A DNA stretch of 64,000 bases from Leptospira harrisiae (GTDB lineage: Bacteria > Spirochaetota > Leptospiria > Leptospirales > Leptospiraceae), in the NCBI RefSeq assembly GCF_002811945.1, contig NZ_NPDX01000003.1, positions 277,167-341,166 of the forward strand. The letters run 5' to 3'. The notes under the pieces are model-generated. The model ran no database searches and had not been told where the DNA came from. It saw nothing but the letters and a program-made list of their open reading frames with translations. Of the stretch, positions 16,857 through 26,594 are shown piece after piece. Each line of letters opens with the position of its first letter. Position 1 is the first letter of the stretch. The position numbers were made by a program, and so were the translations under genes.

Positions 16857-18794
16857 ATGAAAAACAAATTACCTACTTCATGGATTTCCCCAAGCATCTT
16901 TAACTGCACAATATCTCTATTTATACTTTTTACATTGATTTCATGTAACTCAACTCCAGCTGACGAAAGTTTACCGATGGTGATCGAGGGAAAAATGGAT
17001 CTCCACGGAATCCATTTGCAAAAACAAATGATAATCAAGTTAGATGGAGACTGGGATTTTTATTATGAAAGGTTACTTCGTTCAGAGGATTTTCGAAAAC
17101 CAGACCCGTTTTTAAAAAAAGATATAATAACTTTACCGGGATTTTGGAACAAAATCCAAAGAGAAGGGAAAACGTATTCAGCGCATAACTATGCAACGTT
17201 TAGAATGCAACTGACATTACCTAAATCTTTAAAAAATTCTCAAATATCATTATATATACCTCATGCATTTTCTACCTACCGTATGTTCATAAACGGCAAT
17301 CTAATTTCTGAGAATGGAACAGTGGGTATATCGGCGAAAGAAACAAAAGAATATTGGCTTCCCAAACTCGCATTTTTCACTCCAAATTCAGAGGATTTAG
17401 AAATCATCATTCATGTGGCAAATTACAAAGCAAGTAATGCAGGATTCAGACAAAGTATTGAACTTGGTTTAGAAGAAACAATGATACAAATAAAACAAAT
17501 ACGGTTGGCATTAGATATTTTTCTAATTGCGAGTTTGTTTGTGATTTCCCTCTACCATTTCACACTTTTTTTACTTCGCAAAAATGACCTAAGTTTACTT
17601 TATTTTTCAATGTATTCTTTTGTAAGCCTAGTTTACAAACTCACTTGCGGAGAATTCTTTTTAGTTATTTTTTTTCCAGAACTTGAATGGGCATGGCTTA
17701 TTAAAATTTTCTTTCTTTCAATATACTCAACTTTCCCTCTTCTTCTTTGTTTTATTGATAAAGTTTTTCCGGATGAATCAAATAAAAGAATCAATTATAC
17801 TTTCTATTTTCTTTTTTCAATAATTTCTCTTTTTGTTTTAGATCCGAATTCAAATTTTATAGAAGAAACCTTAATCCCGGCAGAAATCATAATGTTACTT
17901 TATTGTTTCTATGTTTTTTATATTTTAATCGCAGCAGTGAAACATAAAAGAGAAAGTTCTACCGGATTTTTACTCGGATTTCTTTTTCTATTTTTCACAG
18001 TCGTGAATGACATGTTATTTGAAAAAAATATTATCAAAACAGAAGTTTATGGACCACTGGGGACTTTTGTTTTATTTTTCTCTCAATCTTTTTTGTTATC
18101 AAAAAAAAATTCAAAACTTTATACAACAGTCGAAAAACAAAAACAAGAACTAGAACAAACTGTTACATTAAAAGAAAATATCTATAGGTCCAATATACTT
18201 TCCAAACGAATGGAATTGGAATTGTATAAAAAAACAATTCAACCTCACTTCCTGATGAACTCACTTTCTGCAATTCGTTATTGGGTTTCTGAAAGTCCAG
18301 AAAAATCCGCACAAATATTAGATTCTCTAGTAGGTGAACTTCGTATCATCTTAAAAGTTGCTTCAAAACAATTAATTCCTATCAAAGACGAAATTGATTT
18401 ATGCAAATACCATATTGAAGTCATGAAAATGAGAATGGAAAAAGACTATAGATTCCGAACTTTTGGAATCAATTTTTCAGAGGAAATTCCACCTCTAATC
18501 TTTCACACACTCATAGAAAATGCCTTTACCCACGAAGATTCTGTAAAAGCAAAATTAAGTTTTTTGATTCTCAAAAAAAATATCAAAAAAGAAGAGAATT
18601 TAATTTCGGTCTATTGTTTTATTGTGTATAACCATTGTAAGACAAAGGAACCTATTACTTCAAAGAATGGATCGGGAACAGGGTTGGAATATGTAAGACT
18701 CCGATTGGAAGAATCCTATTCGGGGAAGTGGTCGTTACAACACGGGAAATCTAAAAAAGGATATCGAGTTCTCATCAAAATTCAGACAAATTAA
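16857..18794 (+). CDS. 7TMR-DISM sensor histidine kinase, LytS-type
   Basis: Start chosen at ATG 16857 (645 residues); the frame opens at 16770, but those codons cover promoter site D. The N-terminal leader ends LISC-NSTPADES, a lipobox. Residues about 45-210 form a DISM extracellular jelly-roll domain (GDWDFYYERLL, LPGFWNK, YATFRMQLTLP). About 215-430 are seven membrane helices. The kinase core belongs to the His_kinase/LytS class: H464 in QPHFLMNSLSAIRYW, N-box IFHTLIENAFTHED, and G-box NGSGTGLEYVRLRLEESY. The gene for its partner, the AraC-type response regulator, starts one base after its stop. Carbohydrate or a small carboxylate is the usual guess for DISM ligands; nothing here shows it. 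Confidence 0.9.
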   Translation: MKNKLPTSWISPSIFNCTISLFILFTLISCNSTPADESLPMVIEGKMDLHGIHLQKQMIIKLDGDWDFYYERLLRSEDFRKPDPFLKKDIITLPGFWNKIQREGKTYSAHNYATFRMQLTLPKSLKNSQISLYIPHAFSTYRMFINGNLISENGTVGISAKETKEYWLPKLAFFTPNSEDLEIIIHVANYKASNAGFRQSIELGLEETMIQIKQIRLALDIFLIASLFVISLYHFTLFLLRKNDLSLLYFSMYSFVSLVYKLTCGEFFLVIFFPELEWAWLIKIFFLSIYSTFPLLLCFIDKVFPDESNKRINYTFYFLFSIISLFVLDPNSNFIEETLIPAEIIMLLYCFYVFYILIAAVKHKRESSTGFLLGFLFLFFTVVNDMLFEKNIIKTEVYGPLGTFVLFFSQSFLLSKKNSKLYTTVEKQKQELEQTVTLKENIYRSNILSKRMELELYKKTIQPHFLMNSLSAIRYWVSESPEKSAQILDSLVGELRIILKVASKQLIPIKDEIDLCKYHIEVMKMRMEKDYRFRTFGINFSEEIPPLIFHTLIENAFTHEDSVKAKLSFLILKKNIKKEENLISVYCFIVYNHCKTKEPITSKNGSGTGLEYVRLRLEESYSGKWSLQHGKSKKGYRVLIKIQTN

Positions 18795-18795
18795 A

Positions 18796-19590
18796 ATGAA
18801 AATATTGATATTAGAAGACGAACCAGTCCATGCAAAATTTTTAACCAAACTATTACTCACAATTTTAGAACCTTCTGGTTTGGAAATTAAACATGTAACC
18901 TCCATTGATGAAGCTGATACAGAATTAAAACAATCGCCAATCAATATCCTTTTTTTAGATCTCAATATCTTTGGATTTGATGGTTTTGAAATTTTAGAGA
19001 GGATTCCTACAATCTTCACGAGCACCATTGTTGTTTCCGCCAACACTAACAACGCAATTCGAGCATTCGAATTTGGTGTCATCGATTTCATACCAAAACC
19101 TATTTCGGAAGACCGATTGCGTTTGGCATTAGATAGACATTCCCTTTTTGCAAGCACATACCAAAGAGGAGGAGACCAAAAAAATATTACTAAGTCCCGT
19201 CTGCAGCGAGTTGATCTTGAAAACCTACAAAATCGATTAAGCCATCTTATGGATGTTAAAAAAGTTTATTTAAACGAAGACCTTTCTCTTGAACTTTTAG
19301 CGGAAGAACTTGATTTACACCCAAGACAACTCTCCGAATTTCTAAATGGAAAAAAACAGACAAGCTTTCATTCATTTTTACACGGATATAGAATCAAAGA
19401 AGCAAAAGAACTTCTCATTAAATTTCCTGAAAAAAATATCAGTGAAATAGGATTTGAAGTAGGTTATAAATCTCTTTCTTCTTTTTACGAAGCTTTCAAA
19501 AAAGAACACAAGATCACTGCTTCCGAATTTAGACAACAACAACTCTCTACTGATTCATCAGTCGACCCTATTTGTATTTCTAACAGTTAA
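18796..19590 (+). CDS. Response regulator, receiver plus AraC-type HTH (kinase-paired)
   Basis: This 264-residue regulator has a receiver with E7/D8, phosphoacceptor D55 (LFLDLNIFGFDG), VVSANTNNAIRAFEFG and IPKPISEDRL, followed by an AraC/XylS HTH (about 155-250; LSLELLAEELDLHPRQLSEFLNGKK and ISEIGFEVGYKSLSSFYEAFKKE). LytS-class kinases usually pair with LytTR regulators, so the AraC output is a variant pairing. The recognition helices look almost identical to those of the orphan regulator at 13218, so both could bind the same 24-bp element. I propose, by inference, that it activates sites A-D. Confidence 0.9.
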   Translation: MKILILEDEPVHAKFLTKLLLTILEPSGLEIKHVTSIDEADTELKQSPINILFLDLNIFGFDGFEILERIPTIFTSTIVVSANTNNAIRAFEFGVIDFIPKPISEDRLRLALDRHSLFASTYQRGGDQKNITKSRLQRVDLENLQNRLSHLMDVKKVYLNEDLSLELLAEELDLHPRQLSEFLNGKKQTSFHSFLHGYRIKEAKELLIKFPEKNISEIGFEVGYKSLSSFYEAFKKEHKITASEFRQQQLSTDSSVDPICISNS

Positions 19591-19880
19591 TTCATTTGAA
19601 TCAAAAATCCAAATCATTCGTACATTATCGTAGTGTATGGAAAGATAGAACGACATCCTTGGAAAACTTTCATTTGTCCTTATATTCTAAATTATCATGG
19701 CAACCGAAAAAAAGTATCTGCAAATTCAAACTTAGATACGACATAGTATAGTTTCAATCTTTGCTCTATATTGATGAACTTTTTTTCATACATCGATAGG
19801 TATTTATTTGTATTTATTCTTAATTATGTTATGAATAAAAACTGCTCCCAACCAATTCAAAGTTTGGGTCAGTAGGAAAA

Positions 19881-21125
19881 ATGGCAGGAATGTCTACAGA
19901 AATCACAATTAAAGAATTTACATATGCCTTGTTTTCTTCACTTCCTGATGGGAACTATGTTCTTCTTTCGGAAAGTGGTCAAATTTTGGAAGCAATTCCC
20001 TCCAAAACAAATCGATGGGGAATCAATAAAGAAAGTATCGGAAAATCATTTCGAAATCTTTTGCCTGAGTCATTAGCAACACTCGAAGAAACATTTTCAC
20101 AAGTAGTCTCATCAGGAAATTCGTTTGAGAAACGTTATCCCTTTCCAAAATTCCAACTGATCATAAAACTTGCCCCTTGTGCAATACCCTCTCAGCCTGA
20201 AAAATTTATTTTATTTTCTGCCTTAGAAATGGATGAAGAAACGGACGGAGATTTATCTGAAGTAGAAAGGTCTGTCGTTCAATATGAAGAAAACCTACAT
20301 AAAGAAATTATAAAAATCTTTAATTGGAGGCATGAAATTGAAGGTAAAGGTAATCACAGAGATTGGATGGAAAAAGCGCTTCCAAACTTGAATACATCTT
20401 TAATGCAAGGATCAGGACTAGGAGCTTTAGTTACTACAGTTGGTTCCCTTCTTAGGAAAGCAAAAAAAGATGGGAACCATCACATTATCCCCTCCACCAT
20501 TTATGAATTATTAGAAGAGAATTTTAGTAGTACAAAAAAACTGGTTCAAACATTAGCAGAAGCACAAATTGTTTTTGAAGGGAGTGCTACAAAAACAGAA
20601 ACCACTTCACTAAAAGATTTTCGAAACATGATTCAGGAAGAAGTAAACTATCTTTCTGATATGGCCTCAATTAAAAACCAAAAGTTTCATATTTCGAATT
20701 TACAGTCAGGTGCAGAAAGTAAGTTTCAATGTCATTTTAAACTTTTACAAACTGCGATTAGAGAACTTCTCATCAATGCAATGAAATATGGCCCTGAAAG
20801 TTCAAGTATATACATTCTTTTTATGAAAGCCGGAGAAAAACTTTCACTTAAAATTTTAAATGCACCTATGGATCCTTCAATTCAACAAATTGATTTTAAA
20901 AAATCAGAAGAAATCATTTTGTTTCAACCCTTCTATCGTGTAAATAAATATGTAGATGAACGTTTTTCAAAAGAAGAATTTGGATTGGGACTTGGATTAC
21001 CGATTGTAAAAAAAATATTAGAAGATATGAATGCAAAAATATACTTCAATCTTCTGGATTCCAATATATACAATGATCAATCATCTGAAGTTTCGGTTAC
21101 GTTAGAGTTTGATATAGTCTCATAA
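19881..21125 (+). CDS. PAS/histidine-kinase-like protein upstream of the che operon
   Basis: A 414-residue soluble protein with AGGAAAA before ATG 19881. Residues about 10-120 look like a PAS-type sensor. The C-terminal 160 residues are a HATPase: N-box QTAIRELLINAMKYGPES and G-box KEEFGLGLGLPIVKKILED. The dimerisation region (about 135-255) lacks a clear HisKA H-box, although His residues occur (ENLHKEIIKIFNWRHE). It may be an atypical kinase or a phosphatase-like partner of the receivers CheY and CheB encoded downstream. It is followed 72 bases later by cheW in the same direction. Confidence 0.7.
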   Translation: MAGMSTEITIKEFTYALFSSLPDGNYVLLSESGQILEAIPSKTNRWGINKESIGKSFRNLLPESLATLEETFSQVVSSGNSFEKRYPFPKFQLIIKLAPCAIPSQPEKFILFSALEMDEETDGDLSEVERSVVQYEENLHKEIIKIFNWRHEIEGKGNHRDWMEKALPNLNTSLMQGSGLGALVTTVGSLLRKAKKDGNHHIIPSTIYELLEENFSSTKKLVQTLAEAQIVFEGSATKTETTSLKDFRNMIQEEVNYLSDMASIKNQKFHISNLQSGAESKFQCHFKLLQTAIRELLINAMKYGPESSSIYILFMKAGEKLSLKILNAPMDPSIQQIDFKKSEEIILFQPFYRVNKYVDERFSKEEFGLGLGLPIVKKILEDMNAKIYFNLLDSNIYNDQSSEVSVTLEFDIVS

Positions 21126-21197
21126 ATTGAAATCAATCAGTTTTATTATTTACATACTTATAAATTTACGATTCTTCGCTAATACAAAGGTAAGAAA

Positions 21198-21722
21198 ATG
21201 AATAACCTCGAAATGGAACCTCTTTCCGATGAAAACGACGACTATGATGATGAAGATACTTTAGATGGACGTTACCTTATCTTTTCCCTTGCTGATCGAA
21301 GTTATGGAATCGAAATCAAATTCATCACAGAAATTGTTGGTATGCAAACCATTACCGAAATTCCAGATATGCCAACCTTTATCAAGGGAGTCATCAACCT
21401 ACGTGGGAAAGTAATTGCACTCATCGATGTCCGTGATCGATTTCGTATGCAATCCATAGGATACAACGATAAAACCTGCGTGATCATTCTTAGTGTAAAC
21501 CAACAACTCATTGGACTGATTGTGGATACTGTCAAAGAAGTAATCAAAATACCGCCCAATAATATGGAAGATGCTCCAAAGTTTGGCGAACACCAAGGCA
21601 ATCAGTTTATTAAATCCATAGCAAAAGTTAGTGATGATGTAAAAGTATTATTAAACATTGAAAAGCTACTTAAAGACGAAGACAAACTTGCATTAGATGC
21701 CGCCATTAGTAACCAATCTTAA
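21198..21722 (+). CDS. cheW: Chemotaxis coupling protein CheW
   Basis: CheW links chemoreceptors to the CheA kinase. The 174-residue protein has an acidic N-terminal extension (about 25 residues, rich in Asp/Glu), then the two-subdomain SH3-like fold: RYLIFSLADRSYGIEIKFITEIVG, the IPDMPTFIKGVINLRGKVIALIDVRDRF signature, and CVIILSVNQQLIGLIVDTVKEV. It is the first classic gene in cheW-mcp-cheA-cheB-cheY. The MCP gene follows after 15 bases with its own AAAAAAGGA site. Confidence 0.95.
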   Translation: MNNLEMEPLSDENDDYDDEDTLDGRYLIFSLADRSYGIEIKFITEIVGMQTITEIPDMPTFIKGVINLRGKVIALIDVRDRFRMQSIGYNDKTCVIILSVNQQLIGLIVDTVKEVIKIPPNNMEDAPKFGEHQGNQFIKSIAKVSDDVKVLLNIEKLLKDEDKLALDAAISNQS

Positions 21723-21737
21723 AAAAAGGAACAAAAT

Positions 21738-23258
21738 ATGTTAAATTTAAAAGCTATGACAGTCAAAGGAAAATTGATCCTCGGATTCAGTTTGCTAATA
21801 TTATTCATTGGTATTGGAACAGGTTCCGGTATTTACGGTGTAAATATTTTCAATAACAAAGTTACCGATATAGTATTAATCTATTCACCCAAAGTCCAAC
21901 TTTCAGAAAAAATTAGGGCAAAGTTTCTATGGATCACAAGGGCAGAAAAAAACTTAATACTAGATCAAACAGTAGAATTGATGAACAAAAGATTAAGCGA
22001 TAAGGCTCGTTATACTGAAGAATTAATGAGTTATATAGCAGAATTAGAAAAACTGAGCAATCAAAATGACAAAAAAAAATTACAAGAACTTAAGGCTGCG
22101 TTTAAAGAATACTCTGATGCATTTGAATTAGTTAAAGTGGTTGCTCTAAAAAATCTAACACAACAAGCTCAAGATATTTCAAATGGGAAAGGTCGGCCAG
22201 CTGCCGATAAATTTGATAAAATTGCTGATGAAATTGCAGAAACGGTAACGGATGAAATAAATGAAGCAAATCGACTAACTGACGAATATTATAAAAGTAT
22301 TTTTATATTTATGGCTACGCTTTTCGTTGTATCTGCAGTCGTTTCGATACTAATAGCAGCTTGGATTATCGTTAGCATCACCAAGGCACTAAACTCAGCT
22401 GTGGAAATTGCAACCACAGTGTCTACCGCAGCTGAACAAGTTTCGGCAACCGCTTATTCACTTAGCCAAGGAGCGAGCGAACAGGCAGCATCCATTGAAG
22501 AATCAACTGCCTCTATAGAAGAAATGTCATCTTCTGTAACTCAAAACTCACAAGCAGCTATAGAAACAAATGAAATTGCATCTAATTCAGCGAAGGAAAC
22601 AACCAAGGGGAGAGAATCCGTTTTCAAAACTTTGGATGCAATGAAAAACATTTCATCTAAAATCAAAATTATTGAAGAAATTGCCTATCAGACCAACTTA
22701 CTCGCGCTAAATGCAGCAATTGAAGCAGCACGGGCAGGAAAACATGGAAAAGGTTTTGCCGTTGTGGCAGATGAAGTACGAAAACTGGCAGAGAGAAGCC
22801 AAGTGGCCGCACAAGAAATCAACCAATTGTCATTTAACAGTGTATCTCTTGCCGAAGAAGCGGGAAAAGTCATCGAAGAAATTGTTCCAAGCATTGGTAA
22901 AACTGCAGAACTAGTCTCCTCAATTGCAGATGCGTCGAGAGAACAATCTGCAGGCATCAATCAAATTTCCTTGGCAATGACTCAGATGGACCAGACAACA
23001 CAAATTGCTGCCTCATCTTCAGAAGAATTAGCTGCTACATCAAATGAACTAAAAGAACAATCTGGTCACCTAATGGAAATCATGGGAACACTTGTAAAAA
23101 TAGATAAAGATAAAATTGCTTTATCGAAACAAAGGAAAAATATTACGAACAAACCTGGTGATCTTAAAAACATCGCTGCAGAATTTGGGAAAAACAATAA
23201 AACCTCAAATGGTTTTGGTTCGGGGAATGAACATATCTCTCTGACTGAAAAATTTTGA
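21738..23258 (+). CDS. Methyl-accepting chemotaxis protein
   Basis: A 506-residue receptor. Transmembrane helix 1 spans about residues 12-32 and helix 2 about 190-212, with a helical periplasmic sensor (four-helix-bundle-like) between. After helix 2 the chain goes almost directly into the signalling coiled coil, and I do not see a normal HAMP domain. The hairpin tip is canonical: [41 protein letters not shown]. Two methylation-like Glu/Gln/Ala-rich helices flank it. It is encoded between cheW and cheA, so it is probably a core component of this array. Confidence 0.93.
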   Translation: MLNLKAMTVKGKLILGFSLLILFIGIGTGSGIYGVNIFNNKVTDIVLIYSPKVQLSEKIRAKFLWITRAEKNLILDQTVELMNKRLSDKARYTEELMSYIAELEKLSNQNDKKKLQELKAAFKEYSDAFELVKVVALKNLTQQAQDISNGKGRPAADKFDKIADEIAETVTDEINEANRLTDEYYKSIFIFMATLFVVSAVVSILIAAWIIVSITKALNSAVEIATTVSTAAEQVSATAYSLSQGASEQAASIEESTASIEEMSSSVTQNSQAAIETNEIASNSAKETTKGRESVFKTLDAMKNISSKIKIIEEIAYQTNLLALNAAIEAARAGKHGKGFAVVADEVRKLAERSQVAAQEINQLSFNSVSLAEEAGKVIEEIVPSIGKTAELVSSIADASREQSAGINQISLAMTQMDQTTQIAASSSEELAATSNELKEQSGHLMEIMGTLVKIDKDKIALSKQRKNITNKPGDLKNIAAEFGKNNKTSNGFGSGNEHISLTEKF

Positions 23259-23266
23259 GATAAGTC

Positions 23267-25132
23267 ATGGGAAGAGAACAACTCTTACTCGATTTCATCC
23301 CTGAAGGTTTTGAACTCATAGAAGTTTGCGAATCAGCAATCCTTTCTATAGAAGAAATCAATGACCAATCAGGGGAGTATGACGAAGACCTGATCAACAA
23401 TTTGTTCCGGGCAGTTCATACCTTCAAAGGCTCAACTGGCTTACTAAAGTTAGAAAGTTTGGTTAAAATTTCTCACGAAGCAGAAACCTTAATGGATATT
23501 TTGCGCAAAGAAAAAAAACTACCGAGTGACGATATTTGCCAAGTACTCATCAATACTTGTGATCAGTTGAGAAGGCTTTTACATAAAGTAGATGAAACAA
23601 AATCGAATCCTGAATTAGATGATGAATCAGAAGCAATCATTGAAGTTTTAAGACGAGAAATCAAACAATTAGATTCAGAAACTCTGGAAGCAGAAATCGT
23701 TAACCCGCCGTTAAAGAAAAAAAGTTTTGAAATATTTGGTGAAGTTGAACCAAAAACAGAATCACAGGTGACCCAGAAAAAACCTGCATTTGAAATTTTC
23801 GGTGACTCCTCAGATCAGCATCTAAACGAATCAAAAATTACTAAAGATAGTATTATTGCAGAGCCTAAAATTTCAGAAAAGAAAAACACTGAGATTCTAA
23901 AAACAGAAAAAACTCAATTAGATAAAGAGCCAGCTGGCACGACTACAGCAATTCAGAAAAAAGAAATAAAAGTAGCAAATGAAAAATTAGATGCACTGAT
24001 GGATTTAGTAGGAGAGTTAGTAATTGCTGAATCAAACGTAACACAACACCCTCTACTCAAATCCCTTAAGAATGAAGATTTCAATTCTTCCATCAATCGA
24101 CTCCATAAAATCGTATTAGATTTACAAGAAGTTGCTTTATCAACCAGAATGATTCCCATCAGTGGCGTTTTTCAAAAAATGTCACGGCTCGTGCGAGACT
24201 TACAGAAAAAAGCCAACAAAAAAGTTGCATTGTACATTAGGGGAGAGGAAACGGAAATCGATAAATCGATTGTTGATTTAATTGCAGACCCTATCATCCA
24301 TATTCTAAGAAATTCCATTGACCATGGAATCGAAACAACAGACGAACGTATGTTATCTGGCAAACCAGAAGTTGGAACAATTCAACTAAGTGCAAGACAA
24401 TCCGTCAACGAGGTATGGGTAATGATTCGTGACGATGGTCGCGGTCTCAACCGTGAAAAAATTATACAAAAATCATTAGAAAGAGGAATTCTCAGCGGCG
24501 ACATCGATCATCTCTCAGACCAAGAAGTTTACAATCTGATTTTTGTTCCCGGATTATCTACTGCAGATGCAGTGACAGATATTTCTGGTCGCGGAGTTGG
24601 CATGGACATCGTTCGACAAAATATTGAAAAGATGGGTGGTAAAATCGAAATCCATAGCCGACAACAAAAAGGAACTAGCTTTATCTTACGAATTCCACTT
24701 TCTCTTGGAATTATGGAAGGAACTGTTGTTCGCATCGGTAAAAAATTTTTTACAATTCAAACAATTGAACTAAGAGAGTTTGTAAGTCTTCGAGAAAAAA
24801 AAGAAATCCCACTCGAAGACAACCAAAAAGTAATCGATATCAGAGGTACTTTTATCCCGATATTTGATATCAACCAAATCCTAAACCATAGAGAAGAAAT
24901 TGTATATGATGGTCTTGATCCACTAATGATTGTTCTTGAATATGAGAAAAAATTGTTAGGAATTCGAGTCGATGAAATTGTAGGTAATCAAAATGTAGTG
25001 ATCAAACCATTACAGGGTATTTTAGAAGAAGCAAATGGAGTGAATGGATTCACTATTCTTGGCAGTGGAAACGTTAGTTTAATTTTAGATGTTAAATCAA
25101 TTTTTCAAAAAATGCACAGAAGTGAAACATGA
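23267..25132 (+). CDS. cheA: Chemotaxis histidine kinase CheA
   Basis: A 621-residue CheA. P1 carries phosphorylated H51 in LFRAVHTFKGSTGL. The expected P2 docking domain is replaced by a Lys/Glu/Thr-rich linker (about 140-235) that holds two copies of a short motif, KKSFEIFGEVEPK and KPAFEIFGDSSD. P3 dimerisation starts at KLDALMDLVGELVIAES. P4 has N-box IIHILRNSIDHGIE, G1 RDDGRGLNREKI and G2 SGRGVGMDIVRQNIEKMGG. P5, the CheW-like domain, follows from about 485. Its end overlaps cheB by four bases (ATGA). Confidence 0.95.
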   Translation: MGREQLLLDFIPEGFELIEVCESAILSIEEINDQSGEYDEDLINNLFRAVHTFKGSTGLLKLESLVKISHEAETLMDILRKEKKLPSDDICQVLINTCDQLRRLLHKVDETKSNPELDDESEAIIEVLRREIKQLDSETLEAEIVNPPLKKKSFEIFGEVEPKTESQVTQKKPAFEIFGDSSDQHLNESKITKDSIIAEPKISEKKNTEILKTEKTQLDKEPAGTTTAIQKKEIKVANEKLDALMDLVGELVIAESNVTQHPLLKSLKNEDFNSSINRLHKIVLDLQEVALSTRMIPISGVFQKMSRLVRDLQKKANKKVALYIRGEETEIDKSIVDLIADPIIHILRNSIDHGIETTDERMLSGKPEVGTIQLSARQSVNEVWVMIRDDGRGLNREKIIQKSLERGILSGDIDHLSDQEVYNLIFVPGLSTADAVTDISGRGVGMDIVRQNIEKMGGKIEIHSRQQKGTSFILRIPLSLGIMEGTVVRIGKKFFTIQTIELREFVSLREKKEIPLEDNQKVIDIRGTFIPIFDINQILNHREEIVYDGLDPLMIVLEYEKKLLGIRVDEIVGNQNVVIKPLQGILEEANGVNGFTILGSGNVSLILDVKSIFQKMHRSET

Positions 25133-26160
25133 TAAAACTTCTGATTGTTGACGATCAAAGCGTAGTACGAAATGTATTATCAGAAATGTTCTCCAATGAC
25201 AATGCGATACAAGTTATTGGTACAGCTTCAAATGCATTAGAGGCAAAAAAACTAGTTCCAGAGCTTCGTCCCGATGTCATAAGTTTGGATGTTGATATGC
25301 CAGGGATGACTGGTATCGAATTTTTAGACTGGCTAATGCCAAATTTTCCTACTCCAGTGATTATGTTAAGCACATACACCGTCACGGGTGCCAATGCAAC
25401 GATTCAGGCACTACAACGTGGAGCTATGGATTTTGTTAAAAAACCAGATGGAAGCGAATCTGATTTTTTAAGAATGTTAGATGAGTTAACATTTAAAATT
25501 AAAAAACTTGGACTACTTTCAAAACCAAAGCAATATGTTAGGCCAACTGTTACTACAAAACTGTCAGGACTCAAAGGAAAACAAACAAATATAAAATTGA
25601 TAGCAATTGGTGCATCAACTGGCGGAACTCAGGCGCTAGATTTTATCTTACACCAATTACCAAATGACCTTCCACCAATTGTAGTGGTTCAACATATGCC
25701 AGAACATTTTACTACTTTGTTTGCACAGCGTTTGGATCAAACATCCGGACTCCCGGTCAAAGAAGCAGCACATGGAGATATCCTCGAAATGGGGCATGTT
25801 TATTTGGCACCAGGTGACCAACATTTACATATTCGTCGTTTGGCCGGTAGATATTATTTAGAATTAGAGATGTTTGATAAAGTCAGTGGACACCGCCCTT
25901 CTGTCGATGTAATGTTCAACTCCATTTCACAAGGAAAAATGAGTAACAATTGTTTGGCGATATTATTAACCGGAATGGGAAGAGATGGGGCAGTAGGTTT
26001 AAAAGGTATAAAAGATACAGGGGGGAGAACCATTGGCCAAGATGAAGAATCAAGTGTCGTATATGGAATGCCCAAGGAAGCTTTTTTATTAGGTGCTGTT
26101 GAAAAACAAGTTAGCCTTTCTAATATACCCAATATTATATTACAAATTTTAGAATCGTAA
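25129..26160 (+). CDS. cheB: Protein-glutamate methylesterase/deamidase CheB
   Basis: CheB removes methyl groups from receptors and deamidates glutamines. Its receiver domain (1-120) has D8/D9 and phosphoacceptor D54 in ISLDVDMPGMTG. The C-terminal esterase (about 155-343) has the catalytic Ser in AIGASTGGTQAL, His in VVQHMPEHFT and Asp in LTGMGRDGAVGL. The start overlaps cheA by four bases. No cheR methyltransferase gene lies in the window, so it must be elsewhere. Confidence 0.95.
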   Translation: MIKLLIVDDQSVVRNVLSEMFSNDNAIQVIGTASNALEAKKLVPELRPDVISLDVDMPGMTGIEFLDWLMPNFPTPVIMLSTYTVTGANATIQALQRGAMDFVKKPDGSESDFLRMLDELTFKIKKLGLLSKPKQYVRPTVTTKLSGLKGKQTNIKLIAIGASTGGTQALDFILHQLPNDLPPIVVVQHMPEHFTTLFAQRLDQTSGLPVKEAAHGDILEMGHVYLAPGDQHLHIRRLAGRYYLELEMFDKVSGHRPSVDVMFNSISQGKMSNNCLAILLTGMGRDGAVGLKGIKDTGGRTIGQDEESSVVYGMPKEAFLLGAVEKQVSLSNIPNIILQILES

Positions 26161-26174
26161 GGGAGAGTTAAAAA

Positions 26175-26543
26175 ATGTCAAAAAAAATATTACTATGTGA
26201 TGATGCACCAACTGCACTGAAACTCATGGAAATGGTGCTTGGAGATGAAGGTTACGAAATCTTCAAAGCAGAAAATGCAGAACAAGCTATGAAAAGTCTA
26301 GAAATCAATGGACCTTTCGATGGTTGTGTATTTGACGTCAATATGCCAGGTAAAAATGGGATTGAGTTGTCTCGTGATTTTTTGGCCCATCCCAAAGGAA
26401 TCGGTGCAAACATTTTAATCGTATCTACTGAATCAAGTGACCATCTGCGTCAGGCCGGTAAAGATGCAGGAGTAAAAGCTTGGATTGTAAAACCATTTGA
26501 TGATGAAGACTTAATTGAAGTGTTAAAACGAATTATTGGCTAA
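26175..26543 (+). CDS. cheY: CheY-like chemotaxis response regulator
   Basis: A stand-alone 122-residue receiver: D9/D10, phosphoacceptor D54 (CVFDVNMPGKNG), Thr/Ser region IVSTESSDH, and K in WIVKPFDDEDL. It is the last gene of the che operon, with GGGAGA before ATG 26175, and is followed by a terminator-like hairpin. It probably carries the signal to the flagellar switch. Spirochaetes often have several CheY proteins, so which one is dominant cannot be judged here. Confidence 0.9.
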   Translation: MSKKILLCDDAPTALKLMEMVLGDEGYEIFKAENAEQAMKSLEINGPFDGCVFDVNMPGKNGIELSRDFLAHPKGIGANILIVSTESSDHLRQAGKDAGVKAWIVKPFDDEDLIEVLKRIIG

Positions 26544-26566
26544 TTCTAAATAGGATATAATCTCAA

Positions 26567-26587
26567 ACCCATTTTTAAAAAATGGGT
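26567..26587. terminator. Hairpin between convergent cheY and cheD
   Basis: Ten-base complementary arms ACCCATTTTT and AAAAATGGGT around a single A; a realistic fold pairs CCCATTT with AAATGGG. It lies between the cheY stop and the cheD stop and could terminate both transcripts. Confidence 0.6.
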
Positions 26588-26594
26588 CAACGAG

